Notes under the pieces: model-generated
The model's database searches: none
What the model was told of the DNA's origin: nothing
What the model saw: the letters and a program-made list of their open reading frames with translations, nothing else
Position numbers and translations under genes: made by a program
In this document: one piece after another, positions 37,364 to 47,237 of the stretch
Layout of the letters: the number at the start of each line of letters is the position of its first letter
Position numbering within the stretch: position 1 is the first letter of the stretch
NCBI GenBank assembly: GCA_028690665.1
Contig: JAQVAV010000001.1
Coordinates: 186,001-250,000 of the forward strand
Length of the DNA stretch: 64,000 nt
Source of the DNA: Paludibacter sp.
GTDB lineage: Bacteria; Bacteroidota; Bacteroidia; Bacteroidales; Paludibacteraceae
Reading direction: 5' to 3'

Positions 37364-38707
37364 ATGAAAAAAATTATATTTATTTTATTGACATTTTGTT
37401 CGATTTTTACATTACAAGCTAAAGACTGGAAGATTATAGGGAAAGCGTTGCAAAACGATACGACGCTTTTGGAACAAGATGCTACTGACACCAGTATTTA
37501 TAAATATGTAGGAACAATAACAACCGGTGAGTTTAAATTGTCTGACGGAACGGATATTTATATTCCTGTTTGCGGCATGAATGATCCCATGGGACAAAAA
37601 ATAGATATGGCCGTACAAACAGATATAACTGAAACCGGATTTAGTGTCAAGTATATAAACCCAACCAAAACGTACATCATTACATTAACTGATAATAGTT
37701 CCAATCCTACATTGGAAGTAGAAATGGCTGAAACATACAATCATCTGTATTTGATCGGAGGTCCTGTCAATACAAACGCAGGTGGCTGGCAACTCAGTGA
37801 TGCACAAGAATTGGAAAAAGATACAGCTAATCAGTTTGTGTTTTACTATCGTGGATTTTTAATATACAACAGTTCCAGTGATGAAGGTGGTTCCTTTAAA
37901 ATTCTTACGTCGAATGGCAGTTGGAATCCTGCATTTCATCCCGCCGGTTCAACCAATGTAGTTCTAAGTCAGGCATCGGAAATGCGGCTTGACGGTACTG
38001 ATACCAAATGGGAAATTCCATCTGACGGAAGCGGAAACGGTTACTATGTAATCAAACTGAACACGGTTATGGAAACCATTCAAGTATTGCAGTTTACACC
38101 TTCAAATACAGTGTATCCCAACAATGTTTATATTACCGGAGACGCCATGCCCTGCGGTTGGGTAAATGATAATCCTGAAACAATGACTACGACTGATATT
38201 GTAAATGGGAAATATAAATGGACTGGAAATGTAGTTCCCGGGCAGTTCAAGTTTTTGAAGGCAAAAAACACTTGGGTGAGTTGTTATGTATCAATAGTTG
38301 AAAACCCAAATATTGTATTCGGAACGGAATATCCGGTAGTCTATGAATTCGAATCGTGGAACAACGGAGGCAACGATTATAAGTTTATATTTGATGATGC
38401 GGCTCAATGCACTATTTATCTGGATTTATCTGCTATGAAAATGACAGTAAACGAGGGTTCGACAAATGGAATTAATGAATATGAAAATCAAACGGCATAT
38501 AGCATTGTCGGGTATAATGGAATTATAAAAGCAAGCAGTGCCGATTTATCACTAAAAAAAATTACGGTATATAGCGTTGAAGGACAGGTTAAATATTGTA
38601 ACAATTTTGTATCAAATATCAAATTCAATATTCAAAAAGGTATTTATATTGTCGTTATTACCGACAGACAAAACAGAATATGCAAAAGGTCGAAACTTGC
38701 AATATAA
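37364..38707 (+). CDS. T9SS-exported protein with three SusE/SusF-like modules
   Basis: A 447-residue secreted carbohydrate-binding-type protein with no catalytic domain. Signal peptide about 1-19; module 1 (about 20-125) opens with WKIIGKALQNDTTLLEQD and is degenerate; module 2 (about 125-245) opens with LYLIGGPVNTNAGGWQLSD; module 3 (about 253-365) opens with VYITGDAMPCGWVND and contains GQFKFLKAKNTWVSCYV. A type IX sorting domain (about 375-447) ends in NRICKRSKLAI. It begins 16 bp after the first GH31 gene, so it is on the same transcript. Probably holds polysaccharide at the surface for the enzymes. Confidence 0.8.
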   Translation: MKKIIFILLTFCSIFTLQAKDWKIIGKALQNDTTLLEQDATDTSIYKYVGTITTGEFKLSDGTDIYIPVCGMNDPMGQKIDMAVQTDITETGFSVKYINPTKTYIITLTDNSSNPTLEVEMAETYNHLYLIGGPVNTNAGGWQLSDAQELEKDTANQFVFYYRGFLIYNSSSDEGGSFKILTSNGSWNPAFHPAGSTNVVLSQASEMRLDGTDTKWEIPSDGSGNGYYVIKLNTVMETIQVLQFTPSNTVYPNNVYITGDAMPCGWVNDNPETMTTTDIVNGKYKWTGNVVPGQFKFLKAKNTWVSCYVSIVENPNIVFGTEYPVVYEFESWNNGGNDYKFIFDDAAQCTIYLDLSAMKMTVNEGSTNGINEYENQTAYSIVGYNGIIKASSADLSLKKITVYSVEGQVKYCNNFVSNIKFNIQKGIYIVVITDRQNRICKRSKLAI

Positions 38708-38814
38708 ACATCTAATTTACATTACATTAACGCACAAACAATTACAAACACATCAATCATTGATAACAAGATTATGCATTTTAGAAATTGTATAATTATT
38801 TTCACATTTGTATC

Positions 38815-41800
38815 ATGAAGCAACACTTAAAATTTCTTTTGTTCCTTTTACTGATAGTATTCAATGGTATCAATTCTTTCGCTCAAACTTCATTTCTTGC
38901 TGAACCGGGAGTTGCCGTATTTTGCCCTGCCAACATGGATTCTGCGCGTACATTGCCATCGCTGGCTATTATTAAAGATCTTCAGCCGGAAGGAACTGTT
39001 CCGGAAGATTGGAAAAACACTCCTGTGTTTTATAATGTAAACGGGAAAACAGCTGTGAGTATTTCATTTGATAGTAATACTGATTTATATGGAAATGGAG
39101 AAGTTACAGGATCGTTAAGACGAAACAATACCAACATAACTTTATGGAATACTGATAATTACTTGTACACTTCAGTTGATAACGGAAAAAGACTTTATCA
39201 GTCTCATCCCTGGGTATTGGGTGTACGAGAAGATGGAACTGCATTCGGTATCATTGCCGACAATACATGGAAACAGTATTTCGACCTTTCCAACCCGATA
39301 ACAATTACTTCCGAAGGTCCGGCGTTCCGCGTTATTGTCATTGAAAAAGAAAACCCTTTGGAAGTGCTAAAAACATTGGGAGAACTGACCGGCACCATGA
39401 AACTTCCACCACTTTGGGCTTTAGGGTATCAGCAATGTAAATATTCCTATTATCCGGATTCAAGAGTAAAAGAAATTGCCGATGAATTTCGAAACAGACA
39501 AATTCCTTGTGATGTCATCTGGCTGGACATTGATTATATGCAAAACTTTAAAATCTTCACTTTCGATTCGGAAAAATTTCCAGATCCGGTTGGATTGAAC
39601 GATTATTTACACAATAAAAATTTTAAGGCGATTTACATGATCGATCCTGGGGTAAAAAAAGAAACAGGCTATACGGTTTATGATCAGGGTACAGCCGGAA
39701 ACCATTGGGTGCTTGACAAAGATGGAAATGAATTTAATGGCAACGTGTGGCCGGGAGCGTGCGCTTTTCCTGATTTTACACGACCTGAAACTCAGCAATG
39801 GTGGGCAGGGCTCTATTCCGGTTTTATGGCAAAAGGAGTTGATGGGGTATGGAATGATATGAATGAACCTTCGGTTTTCGATGGACCTGACGGTACAATG
39901 CCGGAAGAAAATATTCACCGGGGTGGGAACAATTTACCGCAGGACGTACACCTTCGTTACCATAATGTTTATGGAATGCTGATGGTAAAATCGAGCCGTG
40001 ATGGATTGATGGCGGCACAACCCGATAAACGTCCGTTTATATTGTCACGTTCCAATTTTTTAGGCGGACAACGCTATGCCGCTACCTGGACCGGTGACAA
40101 TAAATCAACCGACGAATATATGAAAATGTCTATTCCTATGTCGCTCAACCTGAGCTTGTCCGGACAACCATTTAACGGACCTGATGTCGGCGGTTTTGAA
40201 GGAGACTCAAATACAGAACTTTTGGCCGAGTGGATGGCAATGGGTGCTTATTTCCCATTCTACCGGAATCATAATTCCAGCAATACAATTGATCAGGAAC
40301 CCTGGGCTTTTGGCGAAAAAACAGAATCGGTTTGCCGCACAGCCATTGGTCGACGTTACCGGTTGATGCCTTATCTCTACACTCTTTTTAGAGAAGCTTC
40401 AATAAATGGAACTCCTATTATGCAGCCGGCTTTTTTTGCTGATTTTCAGGATACGAATTTACGGAGTGAACAGCAAATATTTTTAATGGGAAAAGATCTA
40501 TTAATCGTTCCCCGTTGGGCATCAAATATCAACTTTCCGAAAGGAGACTGGGATAAAATCCAATTTGAGGATAGCGATGATGGCTATCAGTCTTATGTAT
40601 TACTTCGTGAGGGTGCCATCGTACCGGAAACTTCTCTTATCCAAAGTACGGAAGATTACAAAACAGATTCTGTTACGTTGTTGATCAACCCTGCGGCCGA
40701 TGGTTCGGCTTCCGGTTCAATATACGACGATGCAGGCAATGGATACGGGTATCAGACCGGAGATTACGAGATACAAAGTTTCAAATCTGAAATCTATCAT
40801 GAAGATTCTCTGAAAATAACAATAAAACAAACGGAAGGAACACGCAAAGTCAGTCGGCTTTACCGGATAGGATATGTTACGGGAAGCAGCATTGTTTATT
40901 CCAAATGGTCGGCAGATACAGTGCAATATGTAAAAATCATTCCCGATCCAGTTACAACTGTAGACTATTCATTGTTTCCATCCATGTATATTGGAGGAGC
41001 TTTCAATAACTGGAATCCAGCATCATTACCCATGCAATATCTGGGTAATAAAAAATGGACAACTTCAAAGATTTATCTAGCAGCAGGACAACAGGAACTT
41101 AAATTTATTTCGTTGAAAGATCGTACAGGAGCAGAATGGGGAAATAGCACCGGAACAACTGGTACTGCCAATGTGATCTCGAACGACACTACAGGAATTA
41201 AATTTACATTGTCCAAAAGCGGAGAATACATTATCAGTTTTAATCAATCAACATTGAAATATTCTATTCTGGAAGCTCCCAAATACGATTATTTATCGAT
41301 TGTAGGCGATGCTACCCCTACAGGTTGGGATCCTGCAGGAAATGCTATGATTCAAGATTCAACTAATCTGAATATCTATACTTACCGAGGACGACTAAAA
41401 TCGGGTTCCATGAAATTTCATGCTTACAACGGTGACTGGTGCGATGGCGACTGGCTGATGGCAACAGTACAAAATCAGATGCTTTCGGCAACGGATTATA
41501 AAACTTTTACAGGTTGTCCCACAGATGCCGAAGATTGTAAATGGCAGGTTGACACAGCCGGAAATTACGAAATAAAAATTGATTTGGACAGTCAGAAAAT
41601 TACTATAAAATCATTGGAATATTTTCCCGAATTATTTCTGACCGGAGATGCTACTCCGGGAGGCTGGGATTTGAGATACACGTCGGACATGATTGTTGAT
41701 GCTGATAATTCCGCTGTTTTCCATTGGAGTGGAGAACTGGCTTCCGGTGAATTTAAAATAGGAACTACAAAAACATGGGCAGATGGTTGGCCTTGGATTC

Positions 41801-42222
41801 ATCCTAAAACGAATGCTCAGGATTTATCGTTGACCGACTATGAGGTTTTGGATTTAGGAATAGGAACCGATAACAAATGGCAGGTAGGCAGTTCGGAAAT
41901 CGGCACATATAATATTACAACCAATCTTGCAAAAAGAGAGATTTTTATTACAAAAGCAATTTCTGACATAAACAATATTCTGAATCCGAATATCCGGGTT
42001 TATCCGAATCCGGTTTCGGGATATTTGAATATTGACATAAACGAACCGGCTTACGCCAATGTAACTATTTACAGTTTAAGTGGAAAACAAGTATTTAAAG
42101 AAAGGTTAAACGATACGCACACTACAATAAATACACGAGGGTTGGTTTCGGCAGATGAGTATCTTGTAAATGTAACAAACCGTTCGGTATCGAAAACATT
42201 TAAAATATCGAACAGAAAATAA
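38815..42222 (+). CDS. GH31 alpha-glucosidase with binding modules and T9SS tail
   Basis: A 1135-residue secreted alpha-glucosidase. The start is the ATG at 38815, which gives a proper signal peptide (MKQHLKFLLFLLLIVFNGINSFAQ); a longer frame begins with TTG at 38788. The GH31 core (about 20-720) has the classical nucleophile Asp348 in WNDMNEPS and the acid/base Asp428 in TWTGDNKST, plus NGPDVGGFEGDSNTELLAEW and FYRNHNSS. It is followed by one module opening with MYIGGAFNNWNPASLP, then two of the VGDATPTGWD and TGDATPGGWD type (about 725-1050), and a type IX sorting domain (about 1060-1135) with FPNPV-like IRVYPNPVSGYLNI. It likely acts at the cell surface on alpha-glucan or on oligosaccharides released from it. 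Confidence 0.92.
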   Translation: MKQHLKFLLFLLLIVFNGINSFAQTSFLAEPGVAVFCPANMDSARTLPSLAIIKDLQPEGTVPEDWKNTPVFYNVNGKTAVSISFDSNTDLYGNGEVTGSLRRNNTNITLWNTDNYLYTSVDNGKRLYQSHPWVLGVREDGTAFGIIADNTWKQYFDLSNPITITSEGPAFRVIVIEKENPLEVLKTLGELTGTMKLPPLWALGYQQCKYSYYPDSRVKEIADEFRNRQIPCDVIWLDIDYMQNFKIFTFDSEKFPDPVGLNDYLHNKNFKAIYMIDPGVKKETGYTVYDQGTAGNHWVLDKDGNEFNGNVWPGACAFPDFTRPETQQWWAGLYSGFMAKGVDGVWNDMNEPSVFDGPDGTMPEENIHRGGNNLPQDVHLRYHNVYGMLMVKSSRDGLMAAQPDKRPFILSRSNFLGGQRYAATWTGDNKSTDEYMKMSIPMSLNLSLSGQPFNGPDVGGFEGDSNTELLAEWMAMGAYFPFYRNHNSSNTIDQEPWAFGEKTESVCRTAIGRRYRLMPYLYTLFREASINGTPIMQPAFFADFQDTNLRSEQQIFLMGKDLLIVPRWASNINFPKGDWDKIQFEDSDDGYQSYVLLREGAIVPETSLIQSTEDYKTDSVTLLINPAADGSASGSIYDDAGNGYGYQTGDYEIQSFKSEIYHEDSLKITIKQTEGTRKVSRLYRIGYVTGSSIVYSKWSADTVQYVKIIPDPVTTVDYSLFPSMYIGGAFNNWNPASLPMQYLGNKKWTTSKIYLAAGQQELKFISLKDRTGAEWGNSTGTTGTANVISNDTTGIKFTLSKSGEYIISFNQSTLKYSILEAPKYDYLSIVGDATPTGWDPAGNAMIQDSTNLNIYTYRGRLKSGSMKFHAYNGDWCDGDWLMATVQNQMLSATDYKTFTGCPTDAEDCKWQVDTAGNYEIKIDLDSQKITIKSLEYFPELFLTGDATPGGWDLRYTSDMIVDADNSAVFHWSGELASGEFKIGTTKTWADGWPWIHPKTNAQDLSLTDYEVLDLGIGTDNKWQVGSSEIGTYNITTNLAKREIFITKAISDINNILNPNIRVYPNPVSGYLNIDINEPAYANVTIYSLSGKQVFKERLNDTHTTINTRGLVSADEYLVNVTNRSVSKTFKISNRK

Positions 42223-42249
42223 ACGAGTCACTATAAAAATCAAAAAATA

Positions 42250-44433
42250 ATGAATAATCTGATGCTCCGACGAATTACACACCTGTTTCTTTTATTAGCA
42301 ATTAATTTTTTAAGCAGCTATAATTATGCACAAAATCCGGTTAACCCGTATAAAGCACCCCTGTATTGGGATGTTTACGAAAATAATTTTGTACAGGAAA
42401 AAGCAGGGGTAGCAGACAACTATATTTCCGAAGCCGACTTTTTATCCAATATCAACTGGGTGGATAATAATTTAAAGCAATATGGCTTTAATATGATTTG
42501 TATTGATGGCTGGGGAAATGTAGATTACAATCAATATGGTTATCGAACAAAACACTCCAGCAATTGGGTACACGATTATGCATGGTGGTCTGCAGAACTG
42601 CAAAAACGTGGTATGACATTGGGTATATACGACAATCCGCTATGGGTTAATCCCGGAGCTGCAAGGGCAGGATTGAAAGTAAGAGGAACTAATATCCCTA
42701 TTTCTACTTTAATTAATAGTTCTGAAAGTGCTAAATGGTTTACCTGGTTGCAGGTGGACAAGCCGGGAGCCGAACAATACGTGAAAGGGTATATACAGCA
42801 TTATGCCGACATGGGGGTGAAATATCTCAGAGTGGACTTTCTTTCATGGTTCGAAAGCGGGTGGGATAGAAATATGGGGACAGTTGGGCCATCACGTCCA
42901 TTGACTTATTATCAAACAGCTTTGCGGTGGATGCGTGAAGCTTGTGATGCTAACGGAATTTTTCTCAGCTTGGTAATGCCTAATCTCTATAATGATGCTG
43001 TAACGGAACAAACCTTCGGACATATGATTCGAATTAATGAAGATTGTGCTGAAGGTGGTTGGGAACGTTTCAGTAATATATCTCGTGGGGTGAAGCGCGA
43101 TGGCTGGTCACAGTTTGCAAATCCATTTGATGGATACATTTATTGGTCTAAGATTTCCGGTAAAGAAAAAATAATTTTGGATGGAGATTTTATACGTCTA
43201 AATACATTTAGCACAGATGATGAAAGAAAAAGTGTCGTTTCTCTCCATTTAATGGCGGGTGGTCCGGTATCTATTGCCGACCAGTACAATACTATCGGAT
43301 CTTCTTTATGGATTTACCAGAATGCTGAATTACTAGCTTTAAATGTTGATGGATTTGTTGGTAAACCTCTTACGAACAATCCTTCAGATGATCGTAGTCA
43401 GGTGTGGAAAGGACAAATGACGAATGGTGATTGGATTGTAGGTTTTTTTAATCGGGAAACAAACACTGAAACTCGTAGCATTGATTTTATGAATGACCTT
43501 GGAATTTCAGGTAGTGTCTTTGTCCGTGATTTATGGAAACATACTGATTTAGGAGTTTGTAATACTCTATCAATGCAGGTTGTTCCACATGGTTGTCGGA
43601 TATTTCGTATCGCAAAAAATGCAAATAAAGTCAGCACTCCAACATTCAGTTTAAAATCTGGCAATTATAGCGGAAGTTGTATTGTTTCAATTTCGTCGGA
43701 AACTCCCGAAGCAATTATCCACTTTACTACTGATGGTACTATACCAACTATTGGTTCACCTGTTTATACGACTCCGATAATAATAAACAAATCAACAGTT
43801 GTTAATGCTTTTGCAACAAAAAACAATCAGGAAAGCTCTTTCGTAGTTTCTGGGAATTACACTATTTCACCCGTTCAAAAGTCAATGTATGTTGGAGGCA
43901 CCTTTAACAATTGGAATCCGGGCAAAAATCCTATGACAATATCAACCGGTAATAACTGGCAAACAAGTCCGGTACTTTTGTCGACTGGCGATTATGAATT
44001 TAAATTTACGAATAAAACAGACTGGACTGGTGAAGATTGGGGTAATGCTAATGGTTTTAATGGAATCGCAACAATTACCACTGGAGGGTTACCAAATATT
44101 AAATTCAATATTTCTCAATCTGGAAACTATATTTTTACATTTAATGATGAGATTTATAATTATTCCATTGAGAAAAGCCAGATGACAGGTGAACATATCG
44201 CAAAAGATCAATTTGAAGTTTATTCAATAAGACATACTGGTGAAATATTTATAAATACAAATAACAACCAAACCAAAGAAATTGAATTATTCACACTTAA
44301 GGGTCAGTGTGTTTTTCGTCAAAAGTTCGAATCTCCGACAATTATTATTAAATGTGATGACAGAAATGATAAATTCTTAATAGTTAAGGTGAAATCTTCA
44401 GTAGAGACACGTTTTGAAAAAATACTTCTTTGA
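42250..44433 (+). CDS. GH27-like glycoside hydrolase, T9SS-exported, one binding module
   Basis: A 727-residue secreted enzyme, clan GH-D. After the signal peptide (about 1-27) a GH27-like barrel (about 33-350) starts with YKAPLYWDVYENNF. The likely nucleophile is Asp196 in YLRVDFLSWF and the likely acid/base Asp265 in RINEDCAEGGW. An all-beta domain follows (about 380-450), then a CHB_HEX_C-like domain (about 458-535: FTTDGTIPTIGSPVYTTP), one module opening with MYVGGTFNNWNPGKNP (about 545-640), and a type IX sorting domain (about 655-727). GH27 includes alpha-galactosidases and bacterial isomaltodextranases; with GH31 glucosidases around it, the latter is the better guess. Two paralogues follow in the locus. 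Confidence 0.82.
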   Translation: MNNLMLRRITHLFLLLAINFLSSYNYAQNPVNPYKAPLYWDVYENNFVQEKAGVADNYISEADFLSNINWVDNNLKQYGFNMICIDGWGNVDYNQYGYRTKHSSNWVHDYAWWSAELQKRGMTLGIYDNPLWVNPGAARAGLKVRGTNIPISTLINSSESAKWFTWLQVDKPGAEQYVKGYIQHYADMGVKYLRVDFLSWFESGWDRNMGTVGPSRPLTYYQTALRWMREACDANGIFLSLVMPNLYNDAVTEQTFGHMIRINEDCAEGGWERFSNISRGVKRDGWSQFANPFDGYIYWSKISGKEKIILDGDFIRLNTFSTDDERKSVVSLHLMAGGPVSIADQYNTIGSSLWIYQNAELLALNVDGFVGKPLTNNPSDDRSQVWKGQMTNGDWIVGFFNRETNTETRSIDFMNDLGISGSVFVRDLWKHTDLGVCNTLSMQVVPHGCRIFRIAKNANKVSTPTFSLKSGNYSGSCIVSISSETPEAIIHFTTDGTIPTIGSPVYTTPIIINKSTVVNAFATKNNQESSFVVSGNYTISPVQKSMYVGGTFNNWNPGKNPMTISTGNNWQTSPVLLSTGDYEFKFTNKTDWTGEDWGNANGFNGIATITTGGLPNIKFNISQSGNYIFTFNDEIYNYSIEKSQMTGEHIAKDQFEVYSIRHTGEIFINTNNNQTKEIELFTLKGQCVFRQKFESPTIIIKCDDRNDKFLIVKVKSSVETRFEKILL

Positions 44434-44487
44434 GTGTAAAGTGTTAAATTAAATAAATTAAGTTTTAAATTAAAATCAGAAAAATCC

Positions 44488-47163
44488 ATGAAAATTAAAT
44501 TAGGTTTTGTAATATCCATTTTTGCTCTTAACCTTACTTTAGCGCAAAACAATCATATATACAAATCGAAAGCATTTACTATTTTTCCGGACAAGGTAGT
44601 CCAGGATACTTTTACTGCAAAAGCAGTTTCGTCGGTAGAACTTACGTCCAATTATCGCAGTCCGGAATCTGACAAATACAGTCCGAATATACAATTTAAA
44701 TTTAGTATCAATTCCCGAGACAATGAAATGCCTTCAGGAAAAGACCATCATGTGACGTTGAATCCAATAAATGGAAAATGCATTACTACTGTTGTGTTTG
44801 GAGAGCAGTTGAATGAGACTAAAGTAATTCCTGCTGGTATAAATCTACCAGAAAATACAATTTGGACCATCCGGCTGGATATGCGTAAGATGCTCAGCTC
44901 GTTCGAGAAAACAGGATTTTATACTTTCTATAACGGTGATAAATTAGCTAAAGCCGATTTCAAAGGCGTGTATATAGCAGGAAACGCTGCTCCACTATCA
45001 TGGGATTTTAGCAATCTGTATAACAAACATGGGTTGCAGCTCAATGATCCCGATGGCGATGGTATTTATGAAACAACCCTGATAATGAATAATAAACAGG
45101 ACATAAAGTTTACTGAAGATCGTTGGAATCTGACAAAAGATATATCTGCTTTTCCGCAATATAAATCAGACTTTCCAATTTCTGATGCCATTTATAATCT
45201 TACCACTGAAGAAATGATTAAGGCAGTAGAACCCGATAGTACTTTCCGCACCGGCAAGGAATGGGCTGGCGTTTGGACACGTGATATAAGTTATAGTATA
45301 ATACTGTCGATGGCATATTTGCAACCTAAAGTTGCACAATATAGTCTGTTGCGCAAAGTAAAAAACAATCTTATTATTCAGGACACCGGGACAGGTGGTG
45401 CTTACCCTGTATCCACTGATCGTATGATATGGGCCGTAGCTGCATGGGAATTATACAAAGCAACCGGAAACATGGATTGGTTGCGTCAGGCCTATGGAAT
45501 TATCAAAAAATCTATTGAAGCAGATATAGTAAATGCTTATGATACAGAAACAGGTCTGGTAAAAGGTGAATCCTCTTATCTTGATTGGCGCGAACAAACT
45601 TATCCTCGCTGGATGCAACCTGCAGACATATACGAGTCTGAATGTCTGGGAACAAATGCTGTTCACTATCAGGCCAATATAATTCTTTCAAAGATGGCTC
45701 AGATACTCAATGATGAAGAAGTTGCTGTTAGGCATTCCAAAATTGCGGAGAATATTAAAGGTGGCATTAACAAGTACCTTTGGTTAGAAGATAAAGGGTA
45801 TTATGCTCAATATCTGTATGGAAGAAATTTTAAATCGGTTTCGCAACGATCAGAAGCTTTAGGGGAGGCTTTATGTGTTCTATTTGGGATTTCCAATGCT
45901 GAAAGAAGCAAAAAAATAGTTTCTAATGTTCCTGTAACTGATTTTGGAGTCTCTTGTATTTACCCGCAGATTCCTAATATACCACCCTATCACAATAATG
46001 GAGTATGGCCGTTTGTACAAGCCTATTGGACATTAGCGTCTGCTCAAGTAGGTAACGAACAATCTGTTTTGGAAAGTATGGCAGCTATATACCGTCCTGC
46101 AGCACTATTTCTCACAAATAAAGAAAATTTTGTAGCGGAAACAGGAGATTTTGCTGGAACGCAAATCAACTCCAGTAATATGCTTTGGAGTCTTTCCGGT
46201 AATCTGGCTTTAGTTCATAAAATTCTTTTTGGAGTAAAATTTGATGATGACAGTCTACGATTTCAACCATTGGTACCAAAAGCGCTTTCAGGAACTCGAA
46301 CACTCACCAATTTTAAAGTTCGTAATACTATCTTGAATATTGAAATGAGTGGCTATGGTAACCGAATTGTTGATTTTGAGATAGATGGAAAAAAATCGAC
46401 AACCGCAGCCATTTCATACTTATTATCAGGCACACATTCAGTGAAAATTGTGTTGGATAATAAAGACCTGAATGCTGAGCCTATAAACAAGACAAGTAAT
46501 TATACTTCGGTAGAAACTCCATTAGGAAGTTACTCTAACAAATCACTAACATGGTCACAAATTGAGAATGCGGTTTCATACACAATTTTAAGAAATGGCA
46601 AATTATGGAAGAAAACTGTAAAAACAAAATTAAAGGTTCCAAATAATGGGTATTCTGAATATCAGATTATCGCAATAGATAAAAATAAAGTTCCGTCTTT
46701 TGCTTCCGAACCTATAATCGTTTATGACAAAAGAAATGAAAAGACTATTGAATTAGAGGATTATATTCAGCAGTCTGATAACAAACACAATAACTATCAG
46801 GGGAAGGGGTATGTTGAAACAAACAATTCTGTTAATACAAATATCACTTTACCTTTTAGTGCAAACAAATCAGGTGTATATACTTTGAAATTTCGATATG
46901 CAAACGGGAACGGTCCGGTAAATACCGAAAATAAATGTGCGATTAGGTCTTTGAAAGTGAATGGTATTACAGCTGGAACGACAGTATTTCCTCAACGTGG
47001 AGCTAACGAATGGTCTAATTGGGGTTATACCAACAGTATTCAAATTAAACTATCGAAAGGTAAACACCTGTTTGAGATAAGTTTGGAAACAGAAAATGAA
47101 AATATGAATACAGAAATTAATCAGGCATTAATAGATGCCATGATTATATACAGGGTAAAATAG
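44488..47163 (+). CDS. (alpha/alpha)6-barrel glycosidase of unassigned family with C-terminal CBM35/CBM6-like domain
   Basis: An 891-residue exported protein (signal peptide about 1-19, no lipobox, no type IX tail). An N-terminal beta region (about 20-220) includes a CBM20-like stretch, VYIAGNAAPLSWDF to DPDGDGIYETTL. The central six-hairpin barrel (about 225-640) carries FRTGKEWAGVWTRDISYSI, GESSYLDWREQTYP and NNGVWPFVQAYWTLA, with Asp and Glu residues in positions typical of inverting six-hairpin enzymes. A short linking beta domain (about 670-755) is followed by a CBM35/CBM6-like domain (about 765-891: IELEDYIQQ, NEWSNWGYTNSIQIKLSKGKH). I cannot place the catalytic domain in a numbered family; glucoamylase-, debranching- or rhamnosidase-type chemistry is all possible. 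Confidence 0.7.
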   Translation: MKIKLGFVISIFALNLTLAQNNHIYKSKAFTIFPDKVVQDTFTAKAVSSVELTSNYRSPESDKYSPNIQFKFSINSRDNEMPSGKDHHVTLNPINGKCITTVVFGEQLNETKVIPAGINLPENTIWTIRLDMRKMLSSFEKTGFYTFYNGDKLAKADFKGVYIAGNAAPLSWDFSNLYNKHGLQLNDPDGDGIYETTLIMNNKQDIKFTEDRWNLTKDISAFPQYKSDFPISDAIYNLTTEEMIKAVEPDSTFRTGKEWAGVWTRDISYSIILSMAYLQPKVAQYSLLRKVKNNLIIQDTGTGGAYPVSTDRMIWAVAAWELYKATGNMDWLRQAYGIIKKSIEADIVNAYDTETGLVKGESSYLDWREQTYPRWMQPADIYESECLGTNAVHYQANIILSKMAQILNDEEVAVRHSKIAENIKGGINKYLWLEDKGYYAQYLYGRNFKSVSQRSEALGEALCVLFGISNAERSKKIVSNVPVTDFGVSCIYPQIPNIPPYHNNGVWPFVQAYWTLASAQVGNEQSVLESMAAIYRPAALFLTNKENFVAETGDFAGTQINSSNMLWSLSGNLALVHKILFGVKFDDDSLRFQPLVPKALSGTRTLTNFKVRNTILNIEMSGYGNRIVDFEIDGKKSTTAAISYLLSGTHSVKIVLDNKDLNAEPINKTSNYTSVETPLGSYSNKSLTWSQIENAVSYTILRNGKLWKKTVKTKLKVPNNGYSEYQIIAIDKNKVPSFASEPIIVYDKRNEKTIELEDYIQQSDNKHNNYQGKGYVETNNSVNTNITLPFSANKSGVYTLKFRYANGNGPVNTENKCAIRSLKVNGITAGTTVFPQRGANEWSNWGYTNSIQIKLSKGKHLFEISLETENENMNTEINQALIDAMIIYRVK

Positions 47164-47182
47164 TTATTGGTTGTTTTAGAAG

Positions 47183-47229
47183 ACATCTACAGCAGATTGC
47201 AGAAAAACAGTCTGCTGTAGATGTTTTTT
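47183..47229 (+). terminator. Rho-independent terminator directly ahead of the ROK kinase gene
   Basis: A 14-bp perfect stem (47183-47196 with 47211-47224), a 14-nt loop and a T-run ending at 47229, only 8 bp before the ROK start codon. It ends the enzyme transcript, or acts as a leader hairpin for the kinase gene. Confidence 0.85.
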
Positions 47230-47237
47230 GATTATTT

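Noticed and set aside
38788-38814. Upstream TTG start for the second GH31 gene
   Set aside because: Starting at the ATG at 38815 gives a clean signal peptide; the extra residues would mask it. Similar TTG extensions at 15386 (minus), 26144, 27303 and 58602 were rejected for the same kind of reason.
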